From Membranipora membranacea (taxonomy: Eukaryota > Bryozoa > Gymnolaemata > Cheilostomatida > Membraniporidae): 64,000 bases of DNA. Both the position numbers and the translations under genes were made by a program. Under the pieces are notes generated by a model that saw nothing but the letters and a program-made list of their open reading frames with translations, had not been told where the DNA came from and ran no database searches. The DNA lies in contig OU612069.1 of assembly GCA_914767715.1 (NCBI GenBank), forward strand, positions 5,890,001 through 5,954,000. Direction: 5' to 3'. Numbering within the stretch: the first letter of the stretch is position 1; every line of letters starts with the position of its first letter. Positions 37,259-50,627 of the stretch are shown piece by piece.

Positions 37259-40200
37259 TAGATTAAAATTAATATCAGTTGATCTCGAAAAGCTCAAACT
37301 CAAAATATGATTGATGATCACACCGTTGCTACTACACATCCCAATGGTGTAATAGCACCCTAGAATAAATGCATCACTGCTAATACTCCATTTAATGTCC
37401 TGTCTAGATTTATCATAAAATTTTTGAAGTACAGTGAGAACCACTACCCCTGCCTGCTCATAAATATCATGTGCTTCTACCCTTAAAAACTCACAGAGTA
37501 AATAATGAATAACAATTGTCCATGTTGCCCATCACATGAGGGTTCATACTAAATGCCTTACACAAGTAGTTGTCTTCCAAAACCTCATGGGCAGGTAACT
37601 TCCGCTAATAATTCTGAAAGCACTCATTGAATCAACAAAGGTGTGTAAATTACGCTTGAGGCAGCATTTTGTCATCAAAGCCTTTACTTACTTCCTATCG
37701 TCTTGAAGGCTCTTGTGCCTGCAAGGCACTGTTTTGTCTTTGTGCCCTGTAGCGTGAAATGCTGCCAAACATGGTTTGAAGCCACTCTCCTCATTGTGGT
37801 GAAAACAGCCTCGGTGAGGCTCCTTCCTCCGATTGTCTCACAGAATTTTTGCTGCAAGAATAAATTTTATGAAAACTGAAAACAACATTTTTATAATGGC
37901 GTCTCTGTATATGTGTCATGAAAGTTAAAAAGTCTGTTTTTTTCCGTCCAAGCCCCCATGTAGCCGATCTGGCGATATGGTTGACATTCTGTAATTCGCC
38001 TTCTCTTTGTCGTTATGGTTAATAAGAGCAAACTAATTCGAGCACAGTCATGATTCATCAGATGTAGATCATGTGCTGCAGAAATGATTCTTCCCTTCAC
38101 CTATTTTTGCAGCATATTTGCTACCCAAAATTTTTGATATTGCAAATTAAAATACTGATTAACCACTGGTCTACTTACAAACTGCTGATACTTGGTATCA
38201 TCCTCTTTGAGTTGCTCGTTGAAAAGCATGAGCTCCTCTGGAGATTCCAGAGGGCTCTCAAACATGTCGAGTATGTTTTTCTCGACTGCAGAGAAACTGC
38301 CACTCTCTCCTCACTCAAGGTGTCTGATTATCTTGCTGACCTTCATATCAAGGTTTGTCAGCAACCCTATAGAAGAAATATGAAAATCCATTCAACCAAT
38401 TATTCACAAAGTTTTTTCCAGCGATACAACCAAAGGCAAAGTCTTTTGTTTCGCAAAGAATATATTGGGGTAGTTTGTCCTGTATTTGAGGGAAGACTGT
38501 GGATGAATTACTTTGCCTGATTGTGTTGGTGTTGGCAGTAAGTGACATCCTAATAATTGACAAACAGATAAAAAAGTGTATCATTTAGATTGAAATGGTC
38601 GCTGCCATCCAGGGAGTATTAATCTATTTATCAACATTCAAATAACTCACTTTCAATTTCCTGATTTGAAGTTTCCCCCAACACCACACACGATTGTGAA
38701 TATCCATCTACAATAAAAACTTGGAATTAAAATATCATAGTATTCCATTCAATGCTAAAAGTTCCTTATCAAGGTTCAACAGTTCAATCAGGAGTTGTCC
38801 ACCATTTTTCACAGAGGGGGACAACTCATAAGATATTTATGTATTTCGTTACTAATAGGGTTGTGTTGTTATAGTATACCATTGTTGAGCTGAAAAAGTG
38901 ACCAATGCGCTTAAATCTAGTTACATAACAAAGGTAGCGAGGTGGTCCACAGTTTTGATAGGAACAGATGATAAATATCCGTCTAGCAAACTTGACTGAG
39001 CTATTGTAGTCCGGAAATTACCGTTTTGATTCGGATCAAGTTGGTCACATTTATCATCAGCAACAAAATTGATTACTCTGCAGTGATCTCGGCCAATCTA
39101 TTGGTTGGAATTTATTCAAATATTTGACCAAATTATGTGAAAAGGATTTCAGATGATAAGTTTTCAAAAATCTTAAGCTTATCTGTAATCTTTTTGAAAT
39201 TGTCCTGCTATAGGTTCAATCCAACTTCATCTTACTGCAATGAACATGTTTTAAAGAGTGCACTGATATATTGAACCACCTATGCATGTTTCTGAGGCAT
39301 TCCAATTAAGTGTTAGAAGTGGAAGCAGATCTCAGTTCCGGTCCAAAGTTGTCTGGCTATTATCTGTTCCAATATTATTCTCTCATTTGAGCAATACAGT
39401 TCAAGTCTCAGAAAAAACTGGATACTGTATCTTTGTTGCAATGAGCCTGATTTTTGTACAGAGACTAAAAGGAGAAAGGGATACTTACGCGTACTAGCCG
39501 ATGGTTCTGGACTCATAATTCTGGGCTTTTTTCTTTCGGAGTTGAAATGAGATCTTCATCTAAAAACAAAGAATTTTTTTGCTAGCAATCGATAAATTGT
39601 TAGGTACTTATTCTGAAGTCGTATTTTCACTCTCTCTAAACTTAACAACAAAACAAAGTGGCTGCTTTTAATGTAAATATGGGTTATCAATGAACCGAAA
39701 TGGATCCATGATATTCATCTTTGGCAGAAACCATCTAAATATTGAACCCATGGTGGACGTTAACTGTCAACGGATGTTAGTTGATATTGAAGATACCAAG
39801 AGAGAAATAGATGTTTAGCACTTCTGGTGTATTTCAATTATTGTTCACAGATGGTCGGAGTTGTCAATCCCTTTCCCGTGACATCGCAACTCCAAGGCAA
39901 TGTCAAAAATAGACTTGGCTGATAATAATGATCCCTTCCTGCGACTACAACAACGCCCGGATGATTGGGCTAGTTTATTGTGTTGCAAAAATCAGAGATA
40001 TCGAATCATTGAACATATATATTGGGAAGAGGCTGCCTCGAATAACATTATAGGTTATTAAATCAATTCTGAGTCAAGTGCATCTGGTGGGGCCCGCTAT
40101 CATGATTCTTCTATAATCGGTCTTTAAGTTGGTAATGCATTTTATCTCATGAATCAATCTTGAGTTATAACTCACCATGAGAGGTCTTTAGATCAAATGA

Positions 40201-42485
40201 CGGTAGTGGTATAGCCATACTACTGCCATCATGTGTACTATTGTCATCATTTGCACCATTCCTCTCTTCTCCATCACCATCATCTTTAAAAAATTACAAC
40301 TGAATTATTTTCTTAGTCAAATGATTGCACCGGGCACAAAATTGTTTATTATATGGACCATAACAAACCACAGATCATATTTAACGTATTGCCGTATTGC
40401 CGGCAAGGGGTTTGAGTGCAACAAATCGATAATGGTGCTCAATGTGGGATACATTTTAATATATATCACAGTATAAAGGAAACGCTGACTGGCAGCAAGA
40501 CCTAGACCGGCCATAACGTGTATTGTAATGATCAACTCACACCAAATATCAAAACACCGATACCGGTACTGCAAATCATGCATACACATCATGACAGTGA
40601 CCACTCCTTACTGCTATCAGTTCCCAACCAAAGATTTAGTGGTCCTTTTCGCTACATAAACCAACCAACCGCAACTGCATGCCCTAAATTAAATGTGAAA
40701 ATAAAAGAATGTTGCATACACTTACTAGGGTCCTTCTGAATTCGCTGGGGAGATGACAGAGTTGTTTCCTCAAGCTTTGTTCACCAGCCTCTGTATCTAC
40801 ATAAACACAATATCTTCAAACCAAAACATCAATGTTAACCTGTTTGTGGTATGAAATCATTAGTTCAGTCTGCGCTTGTTTACCAGAAATAAATTGCCTC
40901 GCCAATAGTTTATATTGACAACATCCAACAACCCAAATACTTGTAAGAATTCCTAAAATAAATATCCTTGACTCTTTTTACAAGGGAAATCTTAAGCAGC
41001 ACCAATTTTTATGTAGCAGTACAGCGACCTGTGAAGCATCGAGATCAAACAGGACTAAATATATACATATGCAGTGCTGTTCCCTGAGTTTTCAATGGTT
41101 GAAAGCGCAGACACTTGATTTGAATGTCAGGCCGTGTGAATATTTCTTTGAATGATTGACAAATCTTTTTAGAATTACCCCATTCTGATTCCTGGTTGTT
41201 GCGGATAGAAAATTTTTGATGTCTCAGCAACACAGAAAAAGCAGTTGAAGAATTTTGGATGAGATTTTACCTCAATCCTTAGTGTAAATATTGATGCTTA
41301 GTGATAGTAATTAATTCAGACATAGGAAAGGACAGCCTTTAAACCGAACCATTACCTCCAACCTAACAGCAACCACATTGCTGGGGACATCAGTTATATT
41401 TATTTATATTTTTGTGTAAAGTTTAACTAACCAGTAGTGATACCATCCTTCTTTCTTGCTTGCGACTCATATACCTTGGCCTTTTCGTGGTCCTCTGGAA
41501 AGAAAATGCGTAACATTTTAGTGAGAGGGATGCTGGCATATGTTTGCAACACAATCTTGCTTAATTGTGCAAACTTTTGTAGATTGAACTTAAGTTTGGC
41601 TCTATTGTGCATGCGGTGGTCATGTTATGTGTGCAGCGCCCAAATACATATGAATTGACTGAGGTTGCAACTCCGAGTTCCATCCTGTTACTGAGGATAT
41701 ATGTATCAGCTGTGCTTTTTTTTGAAAATCTCTCATTTTAGAAATTATTTTTTGAGCTATAATCTCCGCTATAACCACCCTCGAAGATTCCACAGCCGAT
41801 AATACCAAGTGAATGGGATATCCCACAAGAATATATCGGCGTAATATAGTACTTTCCTATAGTGTGATGCAATCATGATAAATTATTGAAACCAATGCCG
41901 TAGACAATATTAGCTTTGTCTCATTACCTGTAAGCTGCAATATCTTCGCGTCATACAACGTCCAATTGCCAATATCTGGAAATGCATGCTCCTTCCTGAG
42001 GCTTTTTCCGTTTGTGGTGGGTGGTGGCCAATAGCATTTCTGGAAAAAATAATCAGAGCAGCTGTTACACTAGTCAATAAGAAAGGACTCCAAGATAACA
42101 TTTGGAATATCCACAGATCAGTAAGGTATATGCACTTGCGAGGCTTTGTCTTGTCAATCCATGTTGGCGCTGCTAAACACCAATGTATACCAAAAATTAG
42201 TATTTGGGGCATTTCAACCATATGGCACTCTTTTCAAATGAACCAACTTGATAAATCTTAAAAAATAGATTTGAAATCATTAAAATAAAACTGCATATTT
42301 GAATATTGGAAATTTTAAAAAAAAGTGTTTTGCTAAGAAAATTTATGACTCACCACAACTGAGTGTTTTAGCTTGTCCTTTTCCTTTAATAAAGTTGACT
42401 TTTTGATCCAATTACTGCTAACAATGCTTACTTCCTCTCTTCGAATGGAGCTGACGATGTAATACAATGGTGCTTTTGGAGCCAT

Positions 42486-44579
42486 TTTGCTGTACTAGTT
42501 TGAGTGACTGATGTTGTTTTCAGATTAGATTTCAATTGAATGAGGTATCCTATGATGGCACAAGTGGTTGATGCCAGCTACAATTATTCGGCTGGCTGTG
42601 CTTTACAAGTCACGAGGGTGCTTATCAATAGTGGTCAGTTATAAAATGTTTTGACCGCATATTGCAACAACACAATTCTTGAAATAAGCTCTATTTCACA
42701 TAACCCTGTGATTTTTTCATGTGGTTGTATGAAACTGTTGTCTGTGTTCATCATGAATAGAAAGTCGACACATGAAGATGTTGTCTCTTTGTGTACCTTA
42801 GTACAACAAGAAGCCCGAACGAGTTTTGGTGGCTACAACCATGTGTGCATAGGAATGATATGGGGTAGAATTGCTATAACTGCATGAGATTATCAATAGG
42901 CTAATTGTGTCAGACACAGATCATAAATATTTAATTGATTAAAATATATATTTCGCACAAAATTTAAATAAGATAGGGAGACTGGGTAAATTAGACAGAA
43001 TGATGACTCGTATACTCATTTCCCTGCAAACGTTTAAAAGTCGAATATAAAACTTTCCGAAATAACCAGGTAACAAGTGTCAAATTAATGGCCAAATTAT
43101 TCACTCAAAAGATCAAAGCTTGTTTGGAGATGGACTATTTAATTAGTATTATGCTATTGCTTGGAAATCATGCTTTGACATGCTTGGACATGCAAGTAGT
43201 TAGGTACTGCCTATAATCTGGCAAACATCGAAAAAGCGGAACCAAATCACAGAAAAAGACTGTGTGTTGATTACCTGACACCATGACACCAAGCGCCCGC
43301 GATTGGGTAAAACATCTGAACAGTCGGAAAATACTGTAAAATTTTAGCAAGATGTTTTATGCTAGGGTTAGATGCATGATGTCACAGGATGCCAGAGGAT
43401 TGACACTGAGCTAGGTCAATGTAATCCATATGTGCTATTTATAAATTTTGCTATTATTATAGATAATATCATAGGTCCTGATAGCATAAGGTATTTGTTG
43501 TGGTCTACACAATGATCATTTGTGTAGTGCCTCTGTATTATGCAGTTAGCATAATTGCAGTTAGCAGTTGCAGTAAGCATAATGTGTCACGAAACACACA
43601 TCGACATTGAACAGAATGCTGCTGTATAGCAATTTGACAGTTTTTTCACTCGCCGATATAATTTGCTTTTCATTAAAGTAGACTTTTTAATTTCATGTCG
43701 TTCTTTTTATTTCATTCATCGCTCAGAAATAACCAATAAGTAATAAATTATATCAAGTCTCGACCTTTTCCTGTTTCTTTACAAACAAAGAAATAGTTTT
43801 CTTTGGCACTCCACAGATTATTACATGTGATGTGTTATATTGATTCCGATTTTCTTTATCGCTTTTTTGCAAAACTCCATACTCTCTTAATTCTATCACA
43901 GCAGAATAGGAATGCAGCAGTATACAAGGGTATAAAAATTATTAAAAATTTTAGTTGACACCCTAGCCTCATTTAATCGTCCTGGGTCAATATAAAAAGC
44001 ATGGATGAAGATTTGTCGAGCTTAAATTAGACTAGGAACTGGTAACAGTTAAAAATAAATTATTGAGCAGTAGAATGTGGCGAAAACTAGGAGAACCCCC
44101 CCCCCCTGTACGTACAGATTTATGTGGCCTAAAAACCTTGTTCATAGACCCCTGGTCAATTTTGGGCTTACTGCTTATTTTGCAGTCACTATTATCTGTC
44201 CTTTTATTGAACTGTTGAAATTGTTTACATCATAATCATTTTGAAACGTGTGGCTGCTGAATCAATCAGTTTGTGGTTTTAGGGAATGTTGGATGAGCCA
44301 ATTACTTAGCCTATGGAAATTGAATAATGCGAGATATTATCATGCATAGTCTGTAAGCTAGTAAATCTTGCACCTAAGTGTATGACTCTGACTTATTCAA
44401 TAGAAAGTGCATTCCGTAACTATTCTGTCTAAACAGACAGAGGATTTGAACACTATTTTCACAGTCCCTGAGTTCATAAAAAGGACAACATAGTCGAAGA
44501 TTAACCTCCCGCAGTGACAGTTGCCAGATCATGTCAAATGCAAACTTAGAAAAAATTATTACTACAGTCAACAGCATTA
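42486..44579. other. Upstream of the DUF4806 gene; no further gene recognised
   Basis: This stretch would hold the promoter of the minus-strand DUF4806 gene; no TATA or other core element stands out. Open frames at 42,651-42,887 (plus) and 43,168-43,350 (minus) lack family resemblance. A short GC-richer patch at 43,277-43,325 is bounded on the minus strand by a plausible acceptor and donor but is only about 41 bases, too little to call. An eight- to nine-base C-run lies at about 44,096-44,105. Confidence 0.4.
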
Positions 44580-44637
44580 TGATCACAGAGTAAGGATATA
44601 TATATATATATATATATATATCCTTACTCTGTGATCA
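44580..44637. repeat. 58-base perfect palindrome with TA-repeat centre
   Basis: TGATCACAGAGTAAGGA is followed by twelve TA dinucleotides and then the exact reverse complement TCCTTACTCTGTGATCA. Every base pairs. It can extrude as a cruciform and could be the fused ends of a fold-back element. No similar 17-base arm was seen elsewhere in the window. Confidence 0.95.
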
Positions 44638-44639
44638 CA

Positions 44640-45800
44640 TGCAGGTAGCATACCTGACAAGTCTCCCTTTTTGGTAGGGAGGCTCCCAGTTTTTAGGGGT
44701 AGTTCCCATCCCCTCCCTATCTTCCTTTCTCCTCCCTTTTTCAGCTTCCTTTACTCAGAAAGTTTTTGAAGCTACCCTTTGCAAGAGTTACTGTGTTCTC
44801 CTACCATCACAGTACACATACCTATGTATTTGCTTATTAACATTACGTATTGTAAGTGGCTATTCAATATTCGAGCCTTACCTACCAGTGTTGTTAAGGC
44901 TGCTCCTCCCAAGTTGGTTAAATCAAGACAATTTCATCCACATATTGAGGTAAAATTATGCAATTAACAAAATTTACAGTCAAGATTTGGCTTGGAAATA
45001 TTATACACTAGGCCTAAATTGCATCCACACTCTTGGACGCAGAGTGGTAGTCCGGGTTTATAGTTCGTCCTTGGAGACCTCCTGATTTCTGGGTCTGCCA
45101 ACTTGTCATGCATGACAGGTAGTCTTACACCATACCTGCATGTGATTGATCAATCATTATCAAGGCAAAGGAATTTCATGATGTTTATCACTTTGATCTT
45201 ATGACTGCCATCCCACTTTTCAGCCAGATGAAACCTAGCCAGTAATGGTTGATAATCTGACCTTGAGGTTAAATAATACTCAGCCTAATTATATTCACTC
45301 ATGTTACCTCTTAATTAAAATATAAGGGCCATGTCCTAGTATACTAGACCAAGTTTGGTCCATTTGCCTGCATTCCGAGTCGCTCCTGATCAACTGGTTA
45401 CACCACAGGCGTGACCAGTGGAAGAGAGCAACAGGAATGTTCTATAGCATACCGCCACACCCCAAAGTTACATAATATAGGCCTATTTCATGTAAATGAC
45501 AATACTAGATGATGTATGTTTATTTACATTGACAATTTTATAACTGTATGAATGGACAGTCGATCATCAACTCTATTCAACAGTGGGATCAGAAGCTTAG
45601 CAGTGAATTGTATTAGCCCAGTGTTATAATCATAATAATCAGAGGGTGTCAACAAACTGTCCCTTATTTAGCACAGATTGAACTGAGGCCAAATTAACAC
45701 AGAATTTATTAGCCCATACTCATCTGTGATTTTCTCTTGTTCAAAGTCAGCTAAGCTCAGTAGTTTTTTCACAATAAAATTCAGCTGTGTCTGCTCAAGC
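44640..45800. other. Spacer without recognised gene
   Basis: Mixed-composition sequence with no convincing exon. A plus-strand frame at 44,779-44,967 has no known resemblance and no splice context. Confidence 0.4.
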
Positions 45801-46290
45801 TAATTTAATTGCTCTCCCTCAGAAAAAACACATCGTTGATATACAGGCGGCCGATTAAGGTGCTGTCATTTGGAGTACTTATGTCTTGCTTTAGGTTATT
45901 AGGTATGATACCAGGCAGAATTATTCCTGATCTAATTGACAAGCACCTTGATTGTATGATAAGATAGATTACAACAAAAAACAACCCACAGGCAGCCCTT
46001 AATGGCGCTCGGGATGGCGATCGTGGCTGTAGGTTCCATACTATTTAGGTTGACTGCTTTATTCTTTTAGTAATCTGCTTGTGAATTTTCACCTGAGACA
46101 CTCCTACAAAACCCAGTCAATGCAATGCAAAGGCCCAAAATTGCTCTCTAGGCTTTGGGGCCGGGGCTCTGTGCCGAACCCCGTTGGGTAGGCTTCCAGC
46201 GCCCCCCAACCCCTCAGCTGGGTTTACTTAGGCGCTTTGGTAAAAGATGGCAGGGTCACAATCAAAAGGGAGAAATCGACCCTGTAAATC
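45800..46290 (+). repeat. Outlying copy of the G-run block family
   Basis: Landmarks match the left-hand cluster: GTTGATATACAGGC near 45,836 (compare 16,779), then CTCTAGGCTTTG near 46,144 (compare 28,161), CGAACCCCGT and GATGGCAGG. It is the most diverged copy and has C in place of the G-run. It shows that this family is dispersed beyond the tandem array. Confidence 0.65.
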
Positions 46291-46761
46291 ATTCTCTTAG
46301 GAATCATTTCTATAGCATGTATCGCTAGAATTCCAATTTCTGATTTTTAAATGTGAGCTTTTTACCTTCAGCGCAGACAGCCACGTATAAATGTGATACC
46401 AAAATAACTAATTTGTTGTCTAGATTGCCGATGTGTAATGGAGACGGAAGTTTTAGGGATATACTTGTAATACATTGTGAACTGATAAATTGCTTGATTG
46501 ATTGATGGTATTTATCCTCTAACACTTCGCCAGCAAAGTTCTTTTGTTGGACTTACCCTTGATTAATTAATTTCTATGTAAGTGTGAGGAGCAAACCCTA
46601 TCAATCATTATGCATGTCTCAAAGTTGAATTGTCATTTGCTGAGATTTCAAAAGTGAACATGTAAATGTGATAATTTTTGTACTAAATGTACTTTATAAT
46701 TCGTTTAAATTTTAGGAAGACTGAAAACCAGATTTTAACTTCAAACCATGACTATGTAGTG

Positions 46762-47352
46762 CAAGGGTGTCCAAATTGGGGCCCATGGGCCAAATGTGGC
46801 CCACAACTAGCAAATTTAAGTGGCTCAATTGCCATCGTGACACTCTACAAACGGCGATAATTCATGCGGGGCGCAAATGTCCTGATAACTCATACCATGC
46901 AACATGGTCTGTTTTCTGAAAAAAACTTACATGGATTGGCCTACAACTGAATAGAGAACAGAACTAGAGAACATCAGTCTGCAAGAAAAGGACACCAAAC
47001 AAATTCCCGCTTGTTGAATTAGTTCTCTACATCAAAAATAATTACAATACGACCCTGAATGGTTGTGATTCTCCCGTTTTTATAAGCCGCCCTCTTTTTC
47101 GCTCATTTGCTAATTTTCCGAATGTAATCAGTTTCGAAAAATCCTCAACCAGGACATGTGATTATTTGGATTAGTCAGTTCACTAGCCCCAAAAATTATT
47201 TCCTCATGCAATGTTCAAAATTATGAAGCAAAATATTTGTTAATGGGCCTCCTAGCGACTATCAATAATCACCAAGCATAACTACTCTTGGCCCACGGAC
47301 ATTTTCTAAACTGCAAATATAACCCATGGTAGGACAAGTTTGGGCACCTATG
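46762..47352. mobile_element. hAT-type MITE with 8-base target duplication
   Basis: Termini are CAAGGGTGTCC on the left and GGGCACCTATG on the right, near-perfect inverted repeats of the CA-n-n-GGTG-y-CC kind typical of hAT elements. The exact 8-base repeat ATGTAGTG flanks the element at 46,754-46,761 and 47,353-47,360, the target length expected for hAT transposases. Just inside the left end is a GGGCCCATGGGCC palindromic stretch. No transposase frame is present in the 591 bases. Confidence 0.93.
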
Positions 47353-47360
47353 ATGTAGTG

Positions 47361-48900
47361 ATCACTATTGTTTATTGTTGGTTTGCCTGCAAACTATTTC
47401 TACCCTGACTGCATGCCTTCAGGTCAAATCTAGCCATAGTGGTCAATCAGGATTAACGATCCGATTGTGCCCTTCTCAGAGTTTTCTCCTCACAATAGAT
47501 CAAGAAAAGCTTCGAGCATCGCTTTTTTTTATATATAATTTCCACTTATTCAGACAACACCAGGCCCTAAAAGTAATTCAATAGTGCCCAATGAGCAATC
47601 CCTCAGGTGATGAACAATTATTGCATGGTGTGGAATCCTTGAACCTTAGGAATTTATTCGAACAATGTATAAATGTGATTTTTTATGCAAGTGGGAGCAA
47701 CTCTTTGTTAAGCGTGTGCATAAAATTGTTTACAATAGGTTTTCTCCTAATTCAAGGATTTGTATTCTACAGTTATTTATGTTGAAGCGAGCAAAGCAAT
47801 TTATTAAATATAGGGCAGTTGCTGTGCCCACGTGTACGGGCGTAATTTTGTGTTATTAAATGTATGGCTGATTGTCTTTGTGACATCAGATTTTAAACCT
47901 TGAAACAGAAATAGCGGTAGTTCTCAAACTTGATACGCTGCTGTGCACATTCCTGCATAGTCAACAAAAAGTCATATTGTATGATTCCTATCTTCCAATT
48001 CAAAGCAGCTAATATTATTGTACATGATCTTCCTACATGAAGTTAAAATTCCGATGGCATGTGGTCCAACCAGTTTGCGTACGGAATTGTAGCATCTGTG
48101 TTTAATTCCTGGGTTATGCTTAGATGATAAACGTAATGCAGTCCCAATGAAATTATGGTTCATGAGAGAACAACTCCCAATTCATCATCGGATGTTAATT
48201 TTGCATAAGCCCATGTGACATACGCATAAAATGAGGGTTAGAAATGTCAATTTTTCAGAACAAATTAGAACTGGTATGGTGGTTATTATTCGCACTGCTT
48301 GTGGACATATGGTAGACGGTGAACATGATATGAACTCGCAACACAAACATAAAACCTCGTTAAACTCAGCTGCGTGCCTTGCAGCAAAATACAGCCAATC
48401 GTCGAAGCCCAGCATGATGGGCCGCAGCATGACTATCAACCTTTCACAAAAAGTTGTTCAATCCTGTAAACCACACTCAACCGGACGTTGACCCAAGCCT
48501 CATTAGCCTAAAATCCTCCCACAACTAAAAATATGCTATTCAAATGGTGGAAACCACTTATTCACTCACAAGTTGCAGTCAGAATAAATGTTTCTAAACA
48601 GATAAAATGAAAGATAATAAAATATACTATCTGTAATATCTATTGATAAAATTTTGCAAAGCTCTGAGACACAGTAATCATATAATTACTGATGATTATT
48701 CATTGATATTGTTTTGATCAGGTTACAAAATGATTTTGAGAGAACAGTTTTACACCTGTTTTGCCATGATGTTATTGCTGGATAAGCTTCAAGAAGTTGT
48801 AGTGATGTCATTCCACGAAGTCATTCAGAACATTAACAGAGTGTCATGAAAGCATTTTTGTCAAATTGCCAAATAGTCAATTCCACTAGATGTTACAGTA
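47361..48900. other. Stretch with several open frames, no recognised gene
   Basis: Overlapping open frames occur at 47,591-47,785, 47,665-47,859, 47,972-48,163 (minus), 48,185-48,439 (minus) and 48,231-48,491 (plus). The pair around 48,200-48,490 is open for more than 80 codons on both strands and GC-richer than its surroundings. None shows a motif I recognise, and there is no consistent splice chain. It may be a decayed retroelement or an unrecognised exon. Confidence 0.3.
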
Positions 48901-48939
48901 ACAGTCGGTGCACCTTGTTACAACAAGGACATGGCATAT

Positions 48940-49040
48940 CAATCATGCTGGATATTATATCGGAGTTATCATAGCATTTTGGAAAACTTCTCGTTAGAAC
49001 GTTATGTCACAACAGGTGGATAATGTAGCGGACAATTATT
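48940..49040 (+). repeat. Diverged copy of part of 49,985-50,070
   Basis: Shared wording includes GATATTATAT-GGAGTTAT, ACATTTTGGA/GCATTTTGGA and GTTAGAACGTTATGTCA / GTTAGAGCGTTATGTCA. It is evidently a second, partial copy of the element ending in GTTTGCTGGGT at 50,273. Confidence 0.65.
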
Positions 49041-49969
49041 AACAGGTATCATCATTTATTAAATTTACTGAGAAGCACCAATCCTATTTTATAACTACCT
49101 TAATCATAATCCTAACAAAAACATGCGAACTGAGCATAAAGCATGTTTGTACCATTTTTAATCATCATGTACCATTTTAGTCATAATTATGTCAATAAAA
49201 CTAAAATTTAGCAAGCTGTTACCACAATAATGATTCAGTGCACTGGCCAAACTAACAATAACATGTTTTGACAGCGCTGTATTAAGCCGGATATTTGCGA
49301 TGAGATGAATCAGGCCGCTGAATCATTTTCGGGTCCTGCACCTAGGGGTTGGTCCTAAACTAGCGATGACATCCTATTGACTGAGTTGGGACAAGGTAAA
49401 CAAGGGATACATTTGAAAGAAACACTGGTAGTCCTGGTCAGTGGATTTATTGCAGCCATCAGAGTAGGATGAGCTTGCATAATTTGTCTGTGTAAAATAC
49501 AATATAATACACATAATTTGTACTTTAATAAATTATCTGCTACAGTAAGCAGATTTTTTATGGAACAGAAACAAACAAGCTACTATGAGAGAGCAAAAGG
49601 TTCGTTATTTTTATCATTTATTTTATACCTTGTCAGCTCAGAGTTGATGATCAATTGTACACATGTCAAACAAATATGTCTGGCTTAATCTTTGTGTTCC
49701 AGTTATCAAATCTTATCAAATTAACTTCTTGTGTGTATTCAAATATCATTTATCATGTGATTTATTTCATATATATTACCCTTTTAGATTTCACGGTGTG
49801 TTAATCGATAGTAACCAGTGGAAGTTGGACACAAATATAACCCCAAAATAACTTCCATCGATCCATCCATCAGTAAAATTCAACCTCCAACAGTAGCTTC
49901 GGGTAAACCTAGCGACCCAGTAAAAACTGCTATAGATAATGTTACACAAAATTGTTAAAATAAAGACAT

Positions 49970-50273
49970 TGGATATCAATATTGCTAGATATTATATTGG
50001 AGTTATGGGAACATTTTGGATAGCTTGTCGTTAGAGCGTTATGTCAAAACTTGCTGATAATGTTACAAAAAATAATTTTGTGAGGTGATGGGAATAACAT
50101 TTTGAGGCGATGTTTTAAACACAATAATATGATATCTCCAATGAGCTGCGTTTCAGCCAGTCAACCCGATATCATACAACAATATCAGGGAGTATGCTCT
50201 TGAATGCAATTGCCCGATCACAACATTATCACGAGGTACAAAACATTTTAAAAACATTTTGCGTTTGCTGGGT
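49970..50273 (-). mobile_element. MITE-like repeat ending GTTTGCTGGGT
   Basis: The right end reads AAAACATTTTGCGTTTGCTGGGT followed by TA. It is the inverted equivalent of the ACCCAGCAAAC end at 35,256. The interior is rich in AACATT/AATGTT words. The left end is not resolved. No coding sequence. Confidence 0.5.
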
Positions 50274-50627
50274 ATAAGGAGTATGTCAAAGATAAATCAG
50301 GTAGGCCTAAAGTTAAATCTAGTAAGGATTCCATTTCTGTGCCATACATCTTTAGGGGTGGCAAAACATTTCCAGCTTTAGATGACAAGGCTAATCACTG
50401 GCTTTCTTGGACCCTCTCATGATAGTATAGATGGGTAGTATAGAGGAGAGATGGTAGTCGATAGAGAGCTGACATTTAAACCTTGGAATGAGTGAGAGTT
50501 ATTTTTTGTGCTTGTCTAGCCAAGCTGCAATTGTGACATGTTCCAAAAGCTCAATTTTCTGTTTTCTCCTAATGTGATGCAAATTGGAGATTAGCTTCTA
50601 ACACTAACAATCATTGTACTATGGCAG

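Larger units (their letters stand above)
36550..42485 (-). pseudogene. DUF4806-domain gene, ten exons, three lesions
   Basis: Exons (minus strand): 42,354-42,485 with ATG; 41,928-42,039; 41,432-41,494; 40,726-40,796; 40,176-40,283; 39,489-39,559; 38,651-38,707; 38,179-38,366; 37,692-37,851; 36,550-36,659 ending TAA. Every junction has AG acceptor and GT donor, and phases match from end to end, giving about 357 codons. The N-terminus starts MAPKAPLYYIVSS; exon 2 opens KCYWPPP, the CYWPP signature typical of this family. Exons 4-7 encode an acidic linker. Exons 8-10 give the DUF4806 domain: FESPLESPEELMLFNEQL, IGGRSLTEAVF, and a C-terminus with AAPNQKGG. Function of the family is unknown. Lesions: one base missing at the A-run in exon 4 (40,776-40,778), one at the A6 run in exon 6 (39,527-39,532), and TGA at 38,311-38,313 in exon 8, perhaps from CGA. 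Either a recent pseudogene or assembly errors. Confidence 0.88.

Noticed and set aside
38071-38520. 149-codon plus-strand frame
   Set aside because: It is the antisense of DUF4806 exon 8, whose minus-strand reading matches a known domain with correct splice sites.
41986-42261. Plus-strand 91-codon frame
   Set aside because: Antisense of DUF4806 exon 2, which carries the CYWPP signature on the minus strand.
45340-45420. Possible tRNA-like segment
   Set aside because: Neither strand shows a B-box or a T-stem.
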